DNA of 64,000 bases, from positions 62,001 through 126,000 of the forward strand of contig NZ_RCVR01000001.1 of the NCBI RefSeq assembly GCF_016107305.1, in the 5' to 3' direction. The DNA is from Roseomonas sp. KE2513 (GTDB lineage Bacteria; Pseudomonadota; Alphaproteobacteria; Acetobacterales; Acetobacteraceae). Both the position numbers and the translations under genes were made by a program. The notes under the pieces are model-generated. The model searched no databases and had not been told where the DNA came from. It worked only from the letters and a program-made list of their open reading frames with translations. Positions 7,445-18,298 of this stretch are shown here, piece after piece (positions within the stretch are counted from its first letter, which is position 1; every line of letters begins with the position of its first letter).

Positions 7445-8802
7445 TCCGCCGCCACCCCGGTCGCTGCTGCGACGCTGGCGGCCCGTCGCGCCCTCGCCGC
7501 CTCCACCGCCGGTGGAGCCGGGCCGCCGGCCATCCAGTCTAGCAGTTCCACCGTGTGCGCCAGCGGCAGCCCATCACCGCCGAGCTGGGTCAGGCAGCCA
7601 ATATTCCCGGAGGCCACAAGGTCCGCCCCCGTGCGCTCCAGATTCTCCAGCTTCCGCTCCCGCAGCCGCCCCGCGATCTCCGGCTGGAGGATGTTGTAGG
7701 TGCCCGCGCTGCCGCAACAGAGATGCGCCTCGGCCGGGGCGCGCACGTCGAACCCCGCGCGTTCCAGCAGCGTCTTCGGCACCGCCGTGATCCCCTGCCC
7801 ATGCTGGAGCGAGCAGGCCGCGTGATAGGCGACCGTCAGTCCCGGCCGGTCGCGCAGCGGCGCGTAGTCGAAGCGCGCCAGCACCTCCGACACGTCCTTC
7901 GCCAGCCCAGCGATGCGCGCCGCGCGGTCGCGCAGCACCGGCTCCGCCTCGCGGAACATGTGGCCGTAATCCTTCACCGTGGTCCCACAACCCGAGGCGT
8001 TGATCACCACCGCGTCCAGCCCCTCGCCCTCTGCTTCCGCCGCCCAGGCCTCGATGTTGGCGCGTGCCTGCGCGTGGGAACTGTCCTGCCGCCCCATGTG
8101 GTGCGTCAACGCGCCGCAGCAGCCCTGCCCGGCGGTCACCACCACGTCGAGGCCCATGCGCGTCAGCAGCCGGATCGTCGCCTCGTTGATGGAGGGCGCG
8201 AGCACCGTCTGCGCACAGCCCGTCAGCAGAGCGACCCGGCCGCGCCGATGGCCCTCCGCCCGGTGCACCATCGCCCGTGCCGAATTGCTCGCCGGCGGCA
8301 GCGCGGCCGGCGCCAGGTCCAGCATCGCCCGCAGCCGCTTCGCCGTCATCGAGGCGCCGCCGAACATCCCGCGCAGCGGCCGCGCCAGCCGCGCCCCGAT
8401 CAGCGCCGCCCGGAACAGCCCCGGCCGGGGCAGCACCAGCGCCAGCACGCCCCGGATCGCCCGCTCCATGAGCGGCCGCTGATAGGTCTCCTCGATGTGG
8501 TGCCGCGCGTGATCGACAAGGTGCATGTAATGCACCCCGCTCGGGCAGGTCGTCATGCAGGAGAGGCAGGAGAGGCAGCGGTCCACGTGCCGCACCTCCT
8601 GCTCAGAGGCCGCGCGGCCGGATTCCAGCATGTCCTTGATGAGGTAGATGCGCCCGCGCGGGCTATCTAGCTCGTCGCCCAGCAGCACGAAGGTCGGGCA
8701 GGTGGCCGTGCAGAACCCGCAATGCACGCAGGTCCGCAGGATCTTGTTCGACTCCCGGATCTCGGGATCGGCGAGCTGCTCCGCGGTGAACTCGGTGCGC
8801 AT
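7441..8802 (-). CDS. glcF: Glycolate oxidase iron-sulfur subunit GlcF
   Basis: 453 residues. Two 4Fe-4S motifs sit near the N-terminus, CVHCGFCTATCP (from about 25) and CLSCLSCMTTCPSG (about 78-91). Two CCG (cysteine-rich) domains follow, with GCCGALTHHMG and CCGSAGTYN. The protein passes electrons from the flavin subunits GlcD/GlcE during glycolate to glyoxylate oxidation at the inner membrane. Unusually, glcD and glcE are not next to it: upstream is a divergent small gene. Either they lie elsewhere or this subunit works with another flavoprotein. Confidence 0.9.
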   Translation of the reverse strand: MRTEFTAEQLADPEIRESNKILRTCVHCGFCTATCPTFVLLGDELDSPRGRIYLIKDMLESGRAASEQEVRHVDRCLSCLSCMTTCPSGVHYMHLVDHARHHIEETYQRPLMERAIRGVLALVLPRPGLFRAALIGARLARPLRGMFGGASMTAKRLRAMLDLAPAALPPASNSARAMVHRAEGHRRGRVALLTGCAQTVLAPSINEATIRLLTRMGLDVVVTAGQGCCGALTHHMGRQDSSHAQARANIEAWAAEAEGEGLDAVVINASGCGTTVKDYGHMFREAEPVLRDRAARIAGLAKDVSEVLARFDYAPLRDRPGLTVAYHAACSLQHGQGITAVPKTLLERAGFDVRAPAEAHLCCGSAGTYNILQPEIAGRLRERKLENLERTGADLVASGNIGCLTQLGGDGLPLAHTVELLDWMAGGPAPPAVEAARARRAASVAAATGVAAE

Positions 8803-8938
8803 CCATTCCCCCTGGCATCGCCCTTAAGCCGGCGGCACTCTTTTCGCCCCTCGCCGTTGGCTCACAAAGAGAACATCTGAGACCCGAAGTTCAAGGGCTC
8901 CACCAGAAACCCGCCAGAAAAGAGAACGGGAGCCCAGC

Positions 8939-9118
8939 ATGCCGATCCTGCCGAACACCCAGGCCCGGCCCGTGCGCGGCGATGCGCACCGCCTCGGTCG
9001 GACGGAGGCCGAGCGTCAGGCCATGCTGATGAACAAGCCCGCCAGCCGCCCGGGCCGCTTCCCCGGTGACGGCGGCCGCGCCCTGCCCTTTGCGGGAAGC
9101 GCCCCGCGCAAGGGCTAG
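8939..9118 (+). CDS. Small basic protein (59 residues), unknown
   Basis: ATG at 8939 with GGGAG 6 bases upstream and TAG at 9116-9118. The product is Arg-, Pro- and Gly-rich (RPVRGDAHRLGRTEAERQ, NKPASRPGRFPGDGGR) with no membrane helix. It is too short for many gene finders. The clean ribosome site, its divergence from glcF and a tight fit before purA on the other strand support it. Function unknown. Confidence 0.55.
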   Translation: MPILPNTQARPVRGDAHRLGRTEAERQAMLMNKPASRPGRFPGDGGRALPFAGSAPRKG

Positions 9119-9140
9119 CCGACGACGCTACCTCGCGCCC

Positions 9141-10430
<1,290 letters not shown>

Positions 10431-10434
10431 GGCC

Positions 10435-11601
10435 CTACTCCTTCAAAGCCAGCGCGGCATCCGCGCCGCCCAGTTCAACAACATCCGCGCCGCGGAGCTC
10501 GTGCGTGCAGCCGAGCGCCCGCGCCTTGTCTGCCGGCGAGAGCGCCGCGACCGTCACCATCCCTTGCCGCCGCAACGCCGCCGCGCGCGCGGGATCGTGC
10601 CCCGCCGGCAGGAAGACCCGGCGCGGTGCGGCCACGGCCGGTGCCGCCCGCATCGCCGCATCCGGATAGAGGCTCAGCCCCGTCGCCGGCTCCTCGCCGC
10701 TCACGTAGCGTCCGCCACGCCCCAGTTCCCCGGTACGCCCGGGTCCGTAGAGCGTGAAGGCAACGCCCGTGTGATAGCGGAACCCCCGGAACTCCACGGG
10801 GTCGAGCGTGATGCGAAGCCCCGGCAGCCGGCGCCGCAGCGCCGCGACGACCTCAGCCGCGTTGTCGGCAATCCGCCGCGGCCCCTCGGGCAGCGGCGCC
10901 GCCCGCAAAGCCGCCAGCGCGCCATCTGCCGGCCCCGCCGCCGCCAGCAGTCCCACCAGGAAGATTGCGGGCGGCCCCGCCTCCTCGGCCAGGCGCGAGA
11001 CCTCGGCCGCATCCTTGCGGTCCAGCGCGCGCGCCAGGCGGTTGCGCGCCGCTCCTTCCAGCCCGGCCGCGTCCAGCAGCGCGGGTGACATCTGCGGCAG
11101 GGTGATGTCGAGCCCGACATCCTCGATGCCCACCGCCGCCAGCGCCTCCACGCCCAGCGCCGCGGCTTCCGCATCCGCCTCGGCGCTGTCCACGCCGATC
11201 AGTTCCACGCCGAGCTGCGGCAACTGCCGCCCAGGCGCGATCTGCGTGCCGCGCACCCGCAGCACCTGCCCGGCATAGGAGAGCCGCAGCGGCCGCGGCG
11301 CATCCCGCAGCCGCGTCGCCGCGATCCGCGCCACCTGCGGCGTGGTGTCCGCGCGAAGCCCCATCATGCGCTGGCTCTCGGGGTCCATCAGCCGGAAGGT
11401 CTGGTCGGCCAGCGCGGCGCCCGAGCCCTGCAGCAGGCCCTCCTCGAACTCCAGCAGGGGCGGCTTCACCCGCTCGTAGCCGTGGCTCGCGAAGACCGCC
11501 ATCATCGCCTCAACCAGCGCCGCCTCCCGCGCCGCCTCGGGCGGCAGCAGGTCGGAAAGGCCAACCGGCAGCAGCGCCGGGTTCGGGGGGTCGTCAGTCA
11601 C
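10435..11601 (-). CDS. hisZ: HisZ, ATP phosphoribosyltransferase regulatory subunit
   Basis: 388 residues related to class II histidyl-tRNA synthetases without catalytic function. It shows [15 protein letters not shown], the motif-2-like [28 protein letters not shown], and [20 protein letters not shown]. With the short form of HisG it makes the first enzyme of histidine synthesis and mediates feedback control. hisG is not in this window. It is the first gene of a two-gene operon with purA, which links histidine and AMP synthesis; pairing of hisZ and purA is common in alphaproteobacteria. Start is a GTG. Confidence 0.9.
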   Translation of the reverse strand: MTDDPPNPALLPVGLSDLLPPEAAREAALVEAMMAVFASHGYERVKPPLLEFEEGLLQGSGAALADQTFRLMDPESQRMMGLRADTTPQVARIAATRLRDAPRPLRLSYAGQVLRVRGTQIAPGRQLPQLGVELIGVDSAEADAEAAALGVEALAAVGIEDVGLDITLPQMSPALLDAAGLEGAARNRLARALDRKDAAEVSRLAEEAGPPAIFLVGLLAAAGPADGALAALRAAPLPEGPRRIADNAAEVVAALRRRLPGLRITLDPVEFRGFRYHTGVAFTLYGPGRTGELGRGGRYVSGEEPATGLSLYPDAAMRAAPAVAAPRRVFLPAGHDPARAAALRRQGMVTVAALSPADKARALGCTHELRGADVVELGGADAALALKE

Positions 11602-11766
11602 GGGAAGGGGTCATCGGCTGGTGGGGGGATCGCCCGCGCTCTCTTGCGCGGGGTGGATGCCAGCCGGGGCCCCGCGCCGCAAGCCCCGCCCCCTGCCGAA
11701 CGCCAGCACGCCGTAAGCACGATGCGCTACCATGATCGCCCCGTCCCGCCGGAGAGGATCATCCCC

Positions 11767-12285
11767 ATGAACCGCGCCCTCCTCGCCCTCCCCCTGCTCC
11801 TCACGGCCTGCGGCGGCGGCAACCTCATCGGCAATATCGGCCTCGCCGACCCGCTGCGCGGCCCCGCCCGCGCCGCTCCCTTCGAGTACGGCGACACCAC
11901 GCGCCTCACCGGCCGCCCCGCCGCCGCGGCCAGCGCCGCCGCCCAGATCGAGGCCTTCACCAACGCCGCCGAGACGGACCCGCTCTGGACCCACCCGCGC
12001 AACGCGCTCCTCCTGCCACAGCTCCAGATCGCGCGGCGCGAGTTCCGTGAGGCCCTTGGCATCCCCGCCACCACGCCCCCTCTCGTCGCGGTGCGGTCCC
12101 TCAACGGCGCGGCCATCGCGCTCGACCGCGCGGACAGCGCCGCAGCCGCCCAGGCCCTGGCCCCACTCGGCGGCGCCGCCACCCTCGCCCGCCTCTCGAA
12201 CCTCCCCCGCCTGCCTCGCGTCGAGGAAGCGGCGCAGGCCGTCGCCATCGAGTCGAACCAGCCCGGCCGGCAGGGCCGCGGGTAA
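11767..12285 (+). CDS. Predicted lipoprotein of unknown function
   Basis: 172 residues starting with a lipobox signal peptide, MNRALLALPLLLTACGGG, so Cys15 should be lipidated. The mature part is Ala-rich and helical (SAAAQIEAFTNAAETDPLWTHPRNALLLPQLQIARREFREALG, AALDRADSAAAAQAL). It ends 42 bases before the TPR-glycosyltransferase gene. Family not recognised. The ATG at 11767 is the only start that gives the signal peptide. Confidence 0.75.
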   Translation: MNRALLALPLLLTACGGGNLIGNIGLADPLRGPARAAPFEYGDTTRLTGRPAAAASAAAQIEAFTNAAETDPLWTHPRNALLLPQLQIARREFREALGIPATTPPLVAVRSLNGAAIALDRADSAAAAQALAPLGGAATLARLSNLPRLPRVEEAAQAVAIESNQPGRQGRG

Positions 12286-12327
12286 CCGCGCCTTCACCAT
12301 CGCCGGCGCAAACTCCGCCCCGCCAGG

Positions 12328-14427
12328 ATGGTCGGAGCGAAGAACTTGCCCCAGCACAGCAGCCCGGCGGAGGCCGAGCGCCGCACCGCCCAAGCGCTCG
12401 CGCTCCACCGCGCGGACGACCTCGCGGCCGCCGAGCCCCTCTACCGCGCGGTGGTGGCGGAGCACCCGCGCCACTTCCAGGCCCTGCACCTGCTCGGCCT
12501 GCTGCGCGCCATGCGCGGGGACCCCGCGGACGCTATCCCCCTCCTCCGCCGCGCCCTGGCGGAGGACGCGCGCCACGGCTTCGTCCACAGCAACCTCGGC
12601 AACGCCCTCGTCGATGACGGCCAGCCCGCGGAGGCGCTCGATACCTTCGACCGCGCCATCGCCCTCGACCCGAAGCTCGCCGAGGCCCGCATCGGGCGCG
12701 CCAACGCCCTGCAGGCGCTCAACCGCCCGGCCGATGCCCTGACCGCCCTGGAAGAGGCCCGCGCCCTTGGAGCTGACATGGCGGAACTCCACAACAACCG
12801 CGGCAACGCACTGCGCGCCCTTCACCGCCCCGCCGAGGCGCTGGCCGCCTATGACCTCGCCATCGCCCGCAAGCCCGACTACGCCAGCGCCCACGCGAAT
12901 CGCGCGACCGCCCTGGCCGACCTCCACCGGGACACCGAAGCCTTCGCGAGCATCGGTATTGCCCTCATGTTCCGCCCCGACGATCCGGGCTTCCTGAACA
13001 CCCAGGGCGTCGTCCTCCGCGCCCTGAATCGGCCGGAGGAGGCGCTGGCGAGCTTTGATCGCGCCATCGCCCTCGCCCCGCAGCTCGCCGACCCGCTGGC
13101 CAACCGCACCGCCGCCCTCTGCGACCTGGGCCGCCACGAGGAAGCGCTCGAGAGTGCCGAGGGCGCCCTCTCGCTGGCCGACAACGCCGCCGGCCACCGC
13201 AACCGCGCCGAGGTCCTCACCCGCCTCGCCCGCCACGCGGAGGCCGAGGCGGAGGATCGCCTCGTCCTGCACGCCGACCCCGCCTCCGGCCAGGCCTGGA
13301 ACGGCCGCGGCATCGCCCTGACCGAGCTCGGCCGCTTCGAGGAGGCGATGAGCTGCTTCGACCGTGCCGCCGAGCTCCACCCCGGCAACCGCAGCATCCC
13401 CTTCAACCGCGGCAACGCCTTCCGTGGCCTCGGCCGGCACGAGGACGCCATCGCCCTCTACCGCGAGGCCCTTGCCGTCGATCCGGATTACGCCGACGCC
13501 CACTGGAACACCGCCCTTAGCGCCCTCGCCCTCGGACGGCTGGAGGAGGGCTTCCGCGGCTACGAGTGGCGCTGGCAGCGCAAGGGCTGCCGCCCCCACC
13601 GCCACGCCGCATCCCCCCTCTGGGCCGGGAACGCGATGGAGGGCCGCACTCTGCTCCTCCATGCCGAGCAGGGTCTGGGCGACACCATCCAGATGGCCCG
13701 CTACATCCCACTAGCGGCCAAGCGCGGCGCGCGCGTGGTGCTGGAGGCGCAGCGCGCCCTTCACCCGTTGCTGTCGGACCTTCCGGGCATCGCCGCACTG
13801 ATCGGTGCCGACGAAGAGGCCCCGCCGCACGACGCGCAGTGCCCGCTGCTCAGCCTGCCCCTCGCCTTCGGCACGCGGCTCGACAGCATCCCGGCGCCCA
13901 TCCCTTATCTCCGCGCCGACCCCGCACGCGCCGCCGCCTGGGCGCGCGACCTGCCGGGCGAGGCCTTCCGCCTGGGCATCGCCTGCTCGGGCAACCCGGA
14001 GCACGCCGGTGATCGGCACCGCTCCGTTCCGCTCGCCCTCTTCGCGCCCCTGCTGCGCCCAGGCGTAGAGGCCTTCCTCGTTCAAACGCAGGTCCGCCCC
14101 TCGGACGAGCCCTTCCTGGCTTCCACCCCCGGCCTCACCGACCTGCGCCCACGCCTGACCAGCTTTGCCGAGACCGCCGCCGTCCTCATGGCTATGGATG
14201 CCGTGGTCTGCGTGGACACCAGCGTCGCCCATCTCGCCGGCGCGCTCGGCCGCCCGGTCCACCTGCTGCTCCCCTCCCTGCCGGACTGGCGCTGGCTGCT
14301 CGACCGCGTGGACACCCCCTGGTACCCAAGCCTTCGCCTGCACCGCCGCGCCCGGTCGGAGCGGTGGGAGGACGTGATTGCCCGCATCCCCACCGCTCTG
14401 GCCTCGGAAAGGCGCCTCGCGGCCTGA
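12328..14427 (+). CDS. TPR protein fused to a glycosyltransferase-9-like domain
   Basis: 699 residues. From about 15 to 430 there are about a dozen tetratricopeptide repeats of the type ALxLxPxxAEAHxNRGNAL (for example ALDTFDRAIALDPKLAEARIGRANAL and NRGNALRALHRPAEALAAYDLAI). After a WRWQRKG hinge, residues about 450-690 resemble the heptosyltransferase (GT9) C-terminal half: LLLHAEQGLGDTIQMARYIP, LGIACSGNPEHAGDRHRSVPL, MDAVVCVDTSVAHLAGALGRPVHLLLP. It may add sugar to proteins or surface polysaccharides; such TPR-GT proteins are poorly characterised. Its stop is directly next to that of the converging MFS gene. Confidence 0.82.
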   Translation: MVGAKNLPQHSSPAEAERRTAQALALHRADDLAAAEPLYRAVVAEHPRHFQALHLLGLLRAMRGDPADAIPLLRRALAEDARHGFVHSNLGNALVDDGQPAEALDTFDRAIALDPKLAEARIGRANALQALNRPADALTALEEARALGADMAELHNNRGNALRALHRPAEALAAYDLAIARKPDYASAHANRATALADLHRDTEAFASIGIALMFRPDDPGFLNTQGVVLRALNRPEEALASFDRAIALAPQLADPLANRTAALCDLGRHEEALESAEGALSLADNAAGHRNRAEVLTRLARHAEAEAEDRLVLHADPASGQAWNGRGIALTELGRFEEAMSCFDRAAELHPGNRSIPFNRGNAFRGLGRHEDAIALYREALAVDPDYADAHWNTALSALALGRLEEGFRGYEWRWQRKGCRPHRHAASPLWAGNAMEGRTLLLHAEQGLGDTIQMARYIPLAAKRGARVVLEAQRALHPLLSDLPGIAALIGADEEAPPHDAQCPLLSLPLAFGTRLDSIPAPIPYLRADPARAAAWARDLPGEAFRLGIACSGNPEHAGDRHRSVPLALFAPLLRPGVEAFLVQTQVRPSDEPFLASTPGLTDLRPRLTSFAETAAVLMAMDAVVCVDTSVAHLAGALGRPVHLLLPSLPDWRWLLDRVDTPWYPSLRLHRRARSERWEDVIARIPTALASERRLAA

Positions 14428-15873
14428 CTACTCCGCCGCCTGGGAGAGGGGCCGCGCCACGTCCTCCAGCGACTTCCCCTCCGCCGCGAAGCCGAGCTTC
14501 CACTCCGTCCCCGCGGCAATGAGCATCAGCGCGGCCCCGAGCAGGTAGCCCCACATGATGTTCACGCGCTCCCCGCCCTCGATCAGCACGCCGAAAAGCG
14601 CGGGACCCACCACCCCGCCGACGAGCGTGCCGAAGGCGTAGAACAGCGCTATCCCCATGGCCCGCATCTCCAGCGGGAAGCTCTCCCCCACCGTCAGATA
14701 GGCCGCGGAGGCGGCGGCCGAGGCGAAGAAGAAGATCACCGTCCAGGCCAGCGTCTGCTCCCAGGCCGAGAGCCAACCCTGGGCGAAGGCGAAGCCCGTC
14801 GCCGCCATCAGCACCCCCGCCAGCGCGTAGGTGCCGGTGATCATCACCCGCCGCCCGACCGTGTCGAAGAAATGCCCGAGCGTCAGCGGCCCCGCGAGGT
14901 TCCCCAGCGCGAAGGGCAGCATGTACCAGCCGATATGCGCGGAGGGAATGTCGTAGAAGCGCGTCAGCACCAGCGCGTAGGTGAAGAACACCGCATTGTA
15001 GCAAAAGGCCTGGCAGGCCATCAGCACGATGCCCAGCACCGCCCGCTGCGGATAGGTGCGGAACAGCGTCGTTGCCACCTCCCCCAGCGTCGTGTGGGTG
15101 CGCGGGTCAATGGTGATCGGCCGCCCCATGATCGGCGGCAGCGGTCCCTTTTCGCGCTCTACCCGCGCCTCGATACCGCTGACGATCTTCTCCGCTTCTT
15201 CCTTCCGCCCATGCGTCATCAGCCAGCGCGGGCTCTCGGGAATGTAGCGCCGCAGCAGCAGCACCGAGAGCGACAGCGCGCCCCCGACCCCGAAGGCCAA
15301 GCGCCAGCCGATCTCGGGGTCGATCACCGCGGGATCGAGCAGCAGCAGCGAGGAGGCGGCGCCGGCCGCCGCGCCTCCCCAGAAGGTCCCGTTCACCGCG
15401 AGGTCCGTCGTCCCTCGCCGCCGTGCCGGAATCAGCTCCTGAATCGCGGAGTTCACCGCTGAATATTCCCCCCCGATCCCCGCGCCCGTGAGGAAGCGGA
15501 AGATCGCGAAGGACCAGAAATCCCAGGAGAAGCCGGTCGCGATCGTGGCCACGAGGTAGACGAGCACGGTCAGCGTAAACAGCTTCTTCCGCCCCAGCCG
15601 GTCCGTCAGCCAGCCGAAGAACAGCGCCCCCGAGACGGCGCCGAGCAGGTAGGCCGATGCCGTCAGCCCCACCTGCGTCTCCGTCAGTTGTAGCCGCGGG
15701 CTCTCGCGGATCGCGCCGGCGAGCGAGCCCACCAGCGTCACCTCCAGCCCGTCCAGAACCCAGGTGACGCCGAGCGCCACCACCACCAGCCAGTGGAAAC
15801 GGGACCAGGGCAGCCGGTCCAGCCGGTTCGGCACATCCGTTTGGAAGCTGGCGGTGCTCTGGCTGCTCGACAT
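14428..15873 (-). CDS. MFS transporter, metabolite:H+ symporter type
   Basis: 481 residues with 12 predicted membrane helices. Major facilitator signatures are GWLTDRLGRKKLF between helices 2 and 3 and FRFLTGAGIGGEYSAVNSAIQELIPARRRG in helices 4-5; the Sugar-porter motif PESPRWLMTHGRKEEAE follows helix 6. It is closest to carriers of organic acids or aromatic compounds; the substrate cannot be read. The ATG at 15873 has GGGGAGGAACC just upstream, so it is preferred over a start 39 bases further up. It lies 63 bases downstream of serC on the same strand. Confidence 0.88.
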   Translation of the reverse strand: MSSSQSTASFQTDVPNRLDRLPWSRFHWLVVVALGVTWVLDGLEVTLVGSLAGAIRESPRLQLTETQVGLTASAYLLGAVSGALFFGWLTDRLGRKKLFTLTVLVYLVATIATGFSWDFWSFAIFRFLTGAGIGGEYSAVNSAIQELIPARRRGTTDLAVNGTFWGGAAAGAASSLLLLDPAVIDPEIGWRLAFGVGGALSLSVLLLRRYIPESPRWLMTHGRKEEAEKIVSGIEARVEREKGPLPPIMGRPITIDPRTHTTLGEVATTLFRTYPQRAVLGIVLMACQAFCYNAVFFTYALVLTRFYDIPSAHIGWYMLPFALGNLAGPLTLGHFFDTVGRRVMITGTYALAGVLMAATGFAFAQGWLSAWEQTLAWTVIFFFASAAASAAYLTVGESFPLEMRAMGIALFYAFGTLVGGVVGPALFGVLIEGGERVNIMWGYLLGAALMLIAAGTEWKLGFAAEGKSLEDVARPLSQAAE

Positions 15874-15936
15874 GGTTCCTCCCCGGAAGGACGCGCCGGA
15901 GCGGAACCGCAAAGAGGCCCGAAGGTTACAGCGGCG

Positions 15937-17133
15937 TCAGCCCGCCGCCTCGTGCGCCATCTCCACCCCCACCTCCGCGAAGGCCCAGTCGAGCCACGGC
16001 AGCAGCGCCTCGATGTCGGAGGTCTCGACGGTCGCGCCGCCCCAGATCCGCAACCCCGGCGGTGCGTCGCGGTAGGAGGCGATGTCGAGCGCCACTCCTT
16101 CCGCCTCCAGGATCGCCGCCAGCCGCTTCGCCACCCGCGCCTGCGCCGCCCCGTCCAGCGCGCGGAACCAGGGCACCGTGATCTTGAGGCAGATGGAGGT
16201 CGGCGACCGCGTCGCCGGATCCTCCGCCAGGAAGTCCGCCCAGCCGCTGGCGGAAACCCAACGATCGACCGCCGCGAAATTCGCTTCCGACCGCTCGATC
16301 AGCCCGTCCAGCCCGCCGACCGATTCCGCCCAGCGCAGCCCGTCCAGCGCGTCCTCCACGCAGAGGAGCGAGGGCGTGTTGATCGTATCCCCCTCGAAGA
16401 TCCCCTCGATGAGCTTTCCGCCCTTCGTCAGCCGCATGATCTTCGGCAGCGGCCGCCCGGACTCGTAGCCCTCCAGCCGCGCAACGGCGCGGGGCGAGAG
16501 CGCCAGCATCCCGTGCGCCGCCTCCCCGCCAAGCACCTTCTGCCAGGACCAGGTGACGACATCGAGCCGCTCCCAGGGCAGCCGCATCGCGAAGGCCGCC
16601 GAGGTAGCGTCGCATATCGCCAGCCCCTCGCGCTCGTCCGCGATGAAATCCGCATGGGGCAGCCGCACGCCGCTCGTCGTGCCGTTCCAGACGAACACGG
16701 CATCCCGATGGGGCGCGACAGGATCGAGCGCCGGAAGCTGCCCGTAGGGCGCCTCCCGCACCACCGCATCCGCCAGCCGCAGCTGCGTGACGACGTCCTT
16801 GGCCCATTCCTTCGAGAAGGACTCCCAGACGAGCACGTCCACGCCCCGCGCGCCCAGCACCGACCAGAGCACCATCTCGACCGCCCCGGTATCGGAGGCC
16901 GGCACGATTCCCAGCCGCCAGTCCGCGGGCATGCCGAGGATCGCCTTCGACCGGTCGATCACCTCCTTGATGCGCGCCTTCGGCCCCGGCGCCCGGTGGC
17001 TGCGCCCGAGCATCGCCCCCTCCAGCGCCGCCAGCGACCAGCCCGGCCGCTTGGCGCAGGGGCCGGAGGAGAAGCACGGATTCGCCGGCCGCACCGAAGG
17101 CCTCGCCCTGCCCAGCTCGATCGTCGCACCCAT
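15937..17133 (-). CDS. serC: Phosphoserine aminotransferase SerC (alphaproteobacterial type)
   Basis: 398 residues. It shows [13 protein letters not shown] at the start, [16 protein letters not shown], the PLP-lysine region [21 protein letters not shown], and DGDTINTPS-like [17 protein letters not shown]. It converts 3-phosphohydroxypyruvate and glutamate to phosphoserine. The usual partner serA is not beside it; an MFS gene follows instead. The start ATG at 17133 fits the family; the frame stays open far upstream but that extension is low-complexity and antisense to the AI-2E gene. Confidence 0.9.
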   Translation of the reverse strand: MGATIELGRARPSVRPANPCFSSGPCAKRPGWSLAALEGAMLGRSHRAPGPKARIKEVIDRSKAILGMPADWRLGIVPASDTGAVEMVLWSVLGARGVDVLVWESFSKEWAKDVVTQLRLADAVVREAPYGQLPALDPVAPHRDAVFVWNGTTSGVRLPHADFIADEREGLAICDATSAAFAMRLPWERLDVVTWSWQKVLGGEAAHGMLALSPRAVARLEGYESGRPLPKIMRLTKGGKLIEGIFEGDTINTPSLLCVEDALDGLRWAESVGGLDGLIERSEANFAAVDRWVSASGWADFLAEDPATRSPTSICLKITVPWFRALDGAAQARVAKRLAAILEAEGVALDIASYRDAPPGLRIWGGATVETSDIEALLPWLDWAFAEVGVEMAHEAAG

Positions 17134-17266
17134 GTGCCTCGCCCCTTGCCCGCAGACCGCGCCGCGGCCCAGGACCCTGCGCTTGCTACCGCTCGTTCCG
17201 CGGGTCAAGCGCCCGCCCCCGAATGACCGGAAGCAACCTCCGGAACGACGCCCCGTTGCGCCCGCG

Positions 17267-18298
17267 ATGCGACACGAAACAGCCACCCTCCTGATCGCCC
17301 TGGCCGCCCTGGCGCTCGTCGGCCTGCTGGTGCCGGACGTGCTGCTCATCTTCTTCGCGGGGTGTCTGCTCGCGGTGGCCCTCCGGGCTGCCGGTGTCCC
17401 CCTGGCCCGGTATCTCAACATCGCCGAGCACTGGGGCGTCATGATCGTGGCCCTCCTCGCGCTCATCGTGATCGGCCTCGTCGTGTGGTTCGGCTTCGCC
17501 ACCCTGGCCGGCCAGGTGCGCGAGTTCACGGAGGCCGCCCCGCGCGTGCTGCGCAGCCTTGCCGAGCTGTTCAACGGCCTGCCCGGCGCGGAATGGCTCA
17601 AGCGGAACACCTCGCCCGAGTCCATGGAGCCCTCTGCCCAGGCCGCGGCGAACTTCGCGCTTGCCGGGATCGGCGGCTTGCTCGGCGCCCTGGGCAACGT
17701 GCTGCTCGTCCTGCTGCTGGGTCTCTACATAGGTGCCGACCCGACCCTCTACCGGCGCGGCGCGCTCGCGCTCCTCTCGCCGGGGCTCCGCCCGCGGGGC
17801 GAGGCCACGCTGAACGCGATGGCGGATTCGCTGCGCGGCTGGTTGCTCGGCCAGATGTTCGGCATGACCTTCACCGGGGTCTTCACCTTCCTGGGTCTTT
17901 GGGCGCTCGGCGTCCCGCTCGCCGCGCTGCTGGCGATCCTCACCGCAATCTTCGGCTTCATGCCCTATATCGGCCCGGTGATCGGCGCGGTCCCGGCCGT
18001 GCTGATCGCGGCCTCGCAGGATCCCTCCCTCGTGCCCTGGGTGGTCGCGCTCTTCTTCGCTTCCCAGAACATCGAGGGCAATTTCCTCACGCCCATGGTG
18101 CAGAAGCAGTCCGCGGACGTACCGCCGGCGGTGCTGCTCGGCGCCCAGGCGATCTTCGGCACGGGGCTCGGCTTCCTCGGCGTCCTACTCGCCGCGCCCG
18201 TCGCGGCGGCGGCGCTGGCCGCCGTGCGCGTCTCCTACGTGGAGGGCTGGGTTGAGGACCCCGCCGACGCGACCCGAAAGCCCCTGATCCGGCCCTAG
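17267..18298 (+). CDS. AI-2E/PerM family permease
   Basis: 343 residues, eight predicted membrane helices in the order typical of the family: two N-terminal pairs ([40 protein letters not shown]), a soluble middle part ([17 protein letters not shown]) and a C-terminal bundle with [20 protein letters not shown] and [28 protein letters not shown]. The substrate of these proteins is mostly unknown (AI-2, Na+/H+ or others). It diverges from serC over 133 bases. Its stop codon shares the CTAG at 18295-18298 with that of thiD. Confidence 0.88.
   Translation: MRHETATLLIALAALALVGLLVPDVLLIFFAGCLLAVALRAAGVPLARYLNIAEHWGVMIVALLALIVIGLVVWFGFATLAGQVREFTEAAPRVLRSLAELFNGLPGAEWLKRNTSPESMEPSAQAAANFALAGIGGLLGALGNVLLVLLLGLYIGADPTLYRRGALALLSPGLRPRGEATLNAMADSLRGWLLGQMFGMTFTGVFTFLGLWALGVPLAALLAILTAIFGFMPYIGPVIGAVPAVLIAASQDPSLVPWVVALFFASQNIEGNFLTPMVQKQSADVPPAVLLGAQAIFGTGLGFLGVLLAAPVAAAALAAVRVSYVEGWVEDPADATRKPLIRP

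Noticed and set aside
11611-13662. A 683-codon minus-strand frame opposite the TPR-glycosyltransferase
   Set aside because: Low-complexity Gly/Val/Ala product, antisense to a well-supported TPR gene.
17134-17697. N-terminal extension of serC
   Set aside because: The frame stays open by 188 codons but is antisense to the AI-2E permease and has no family match.
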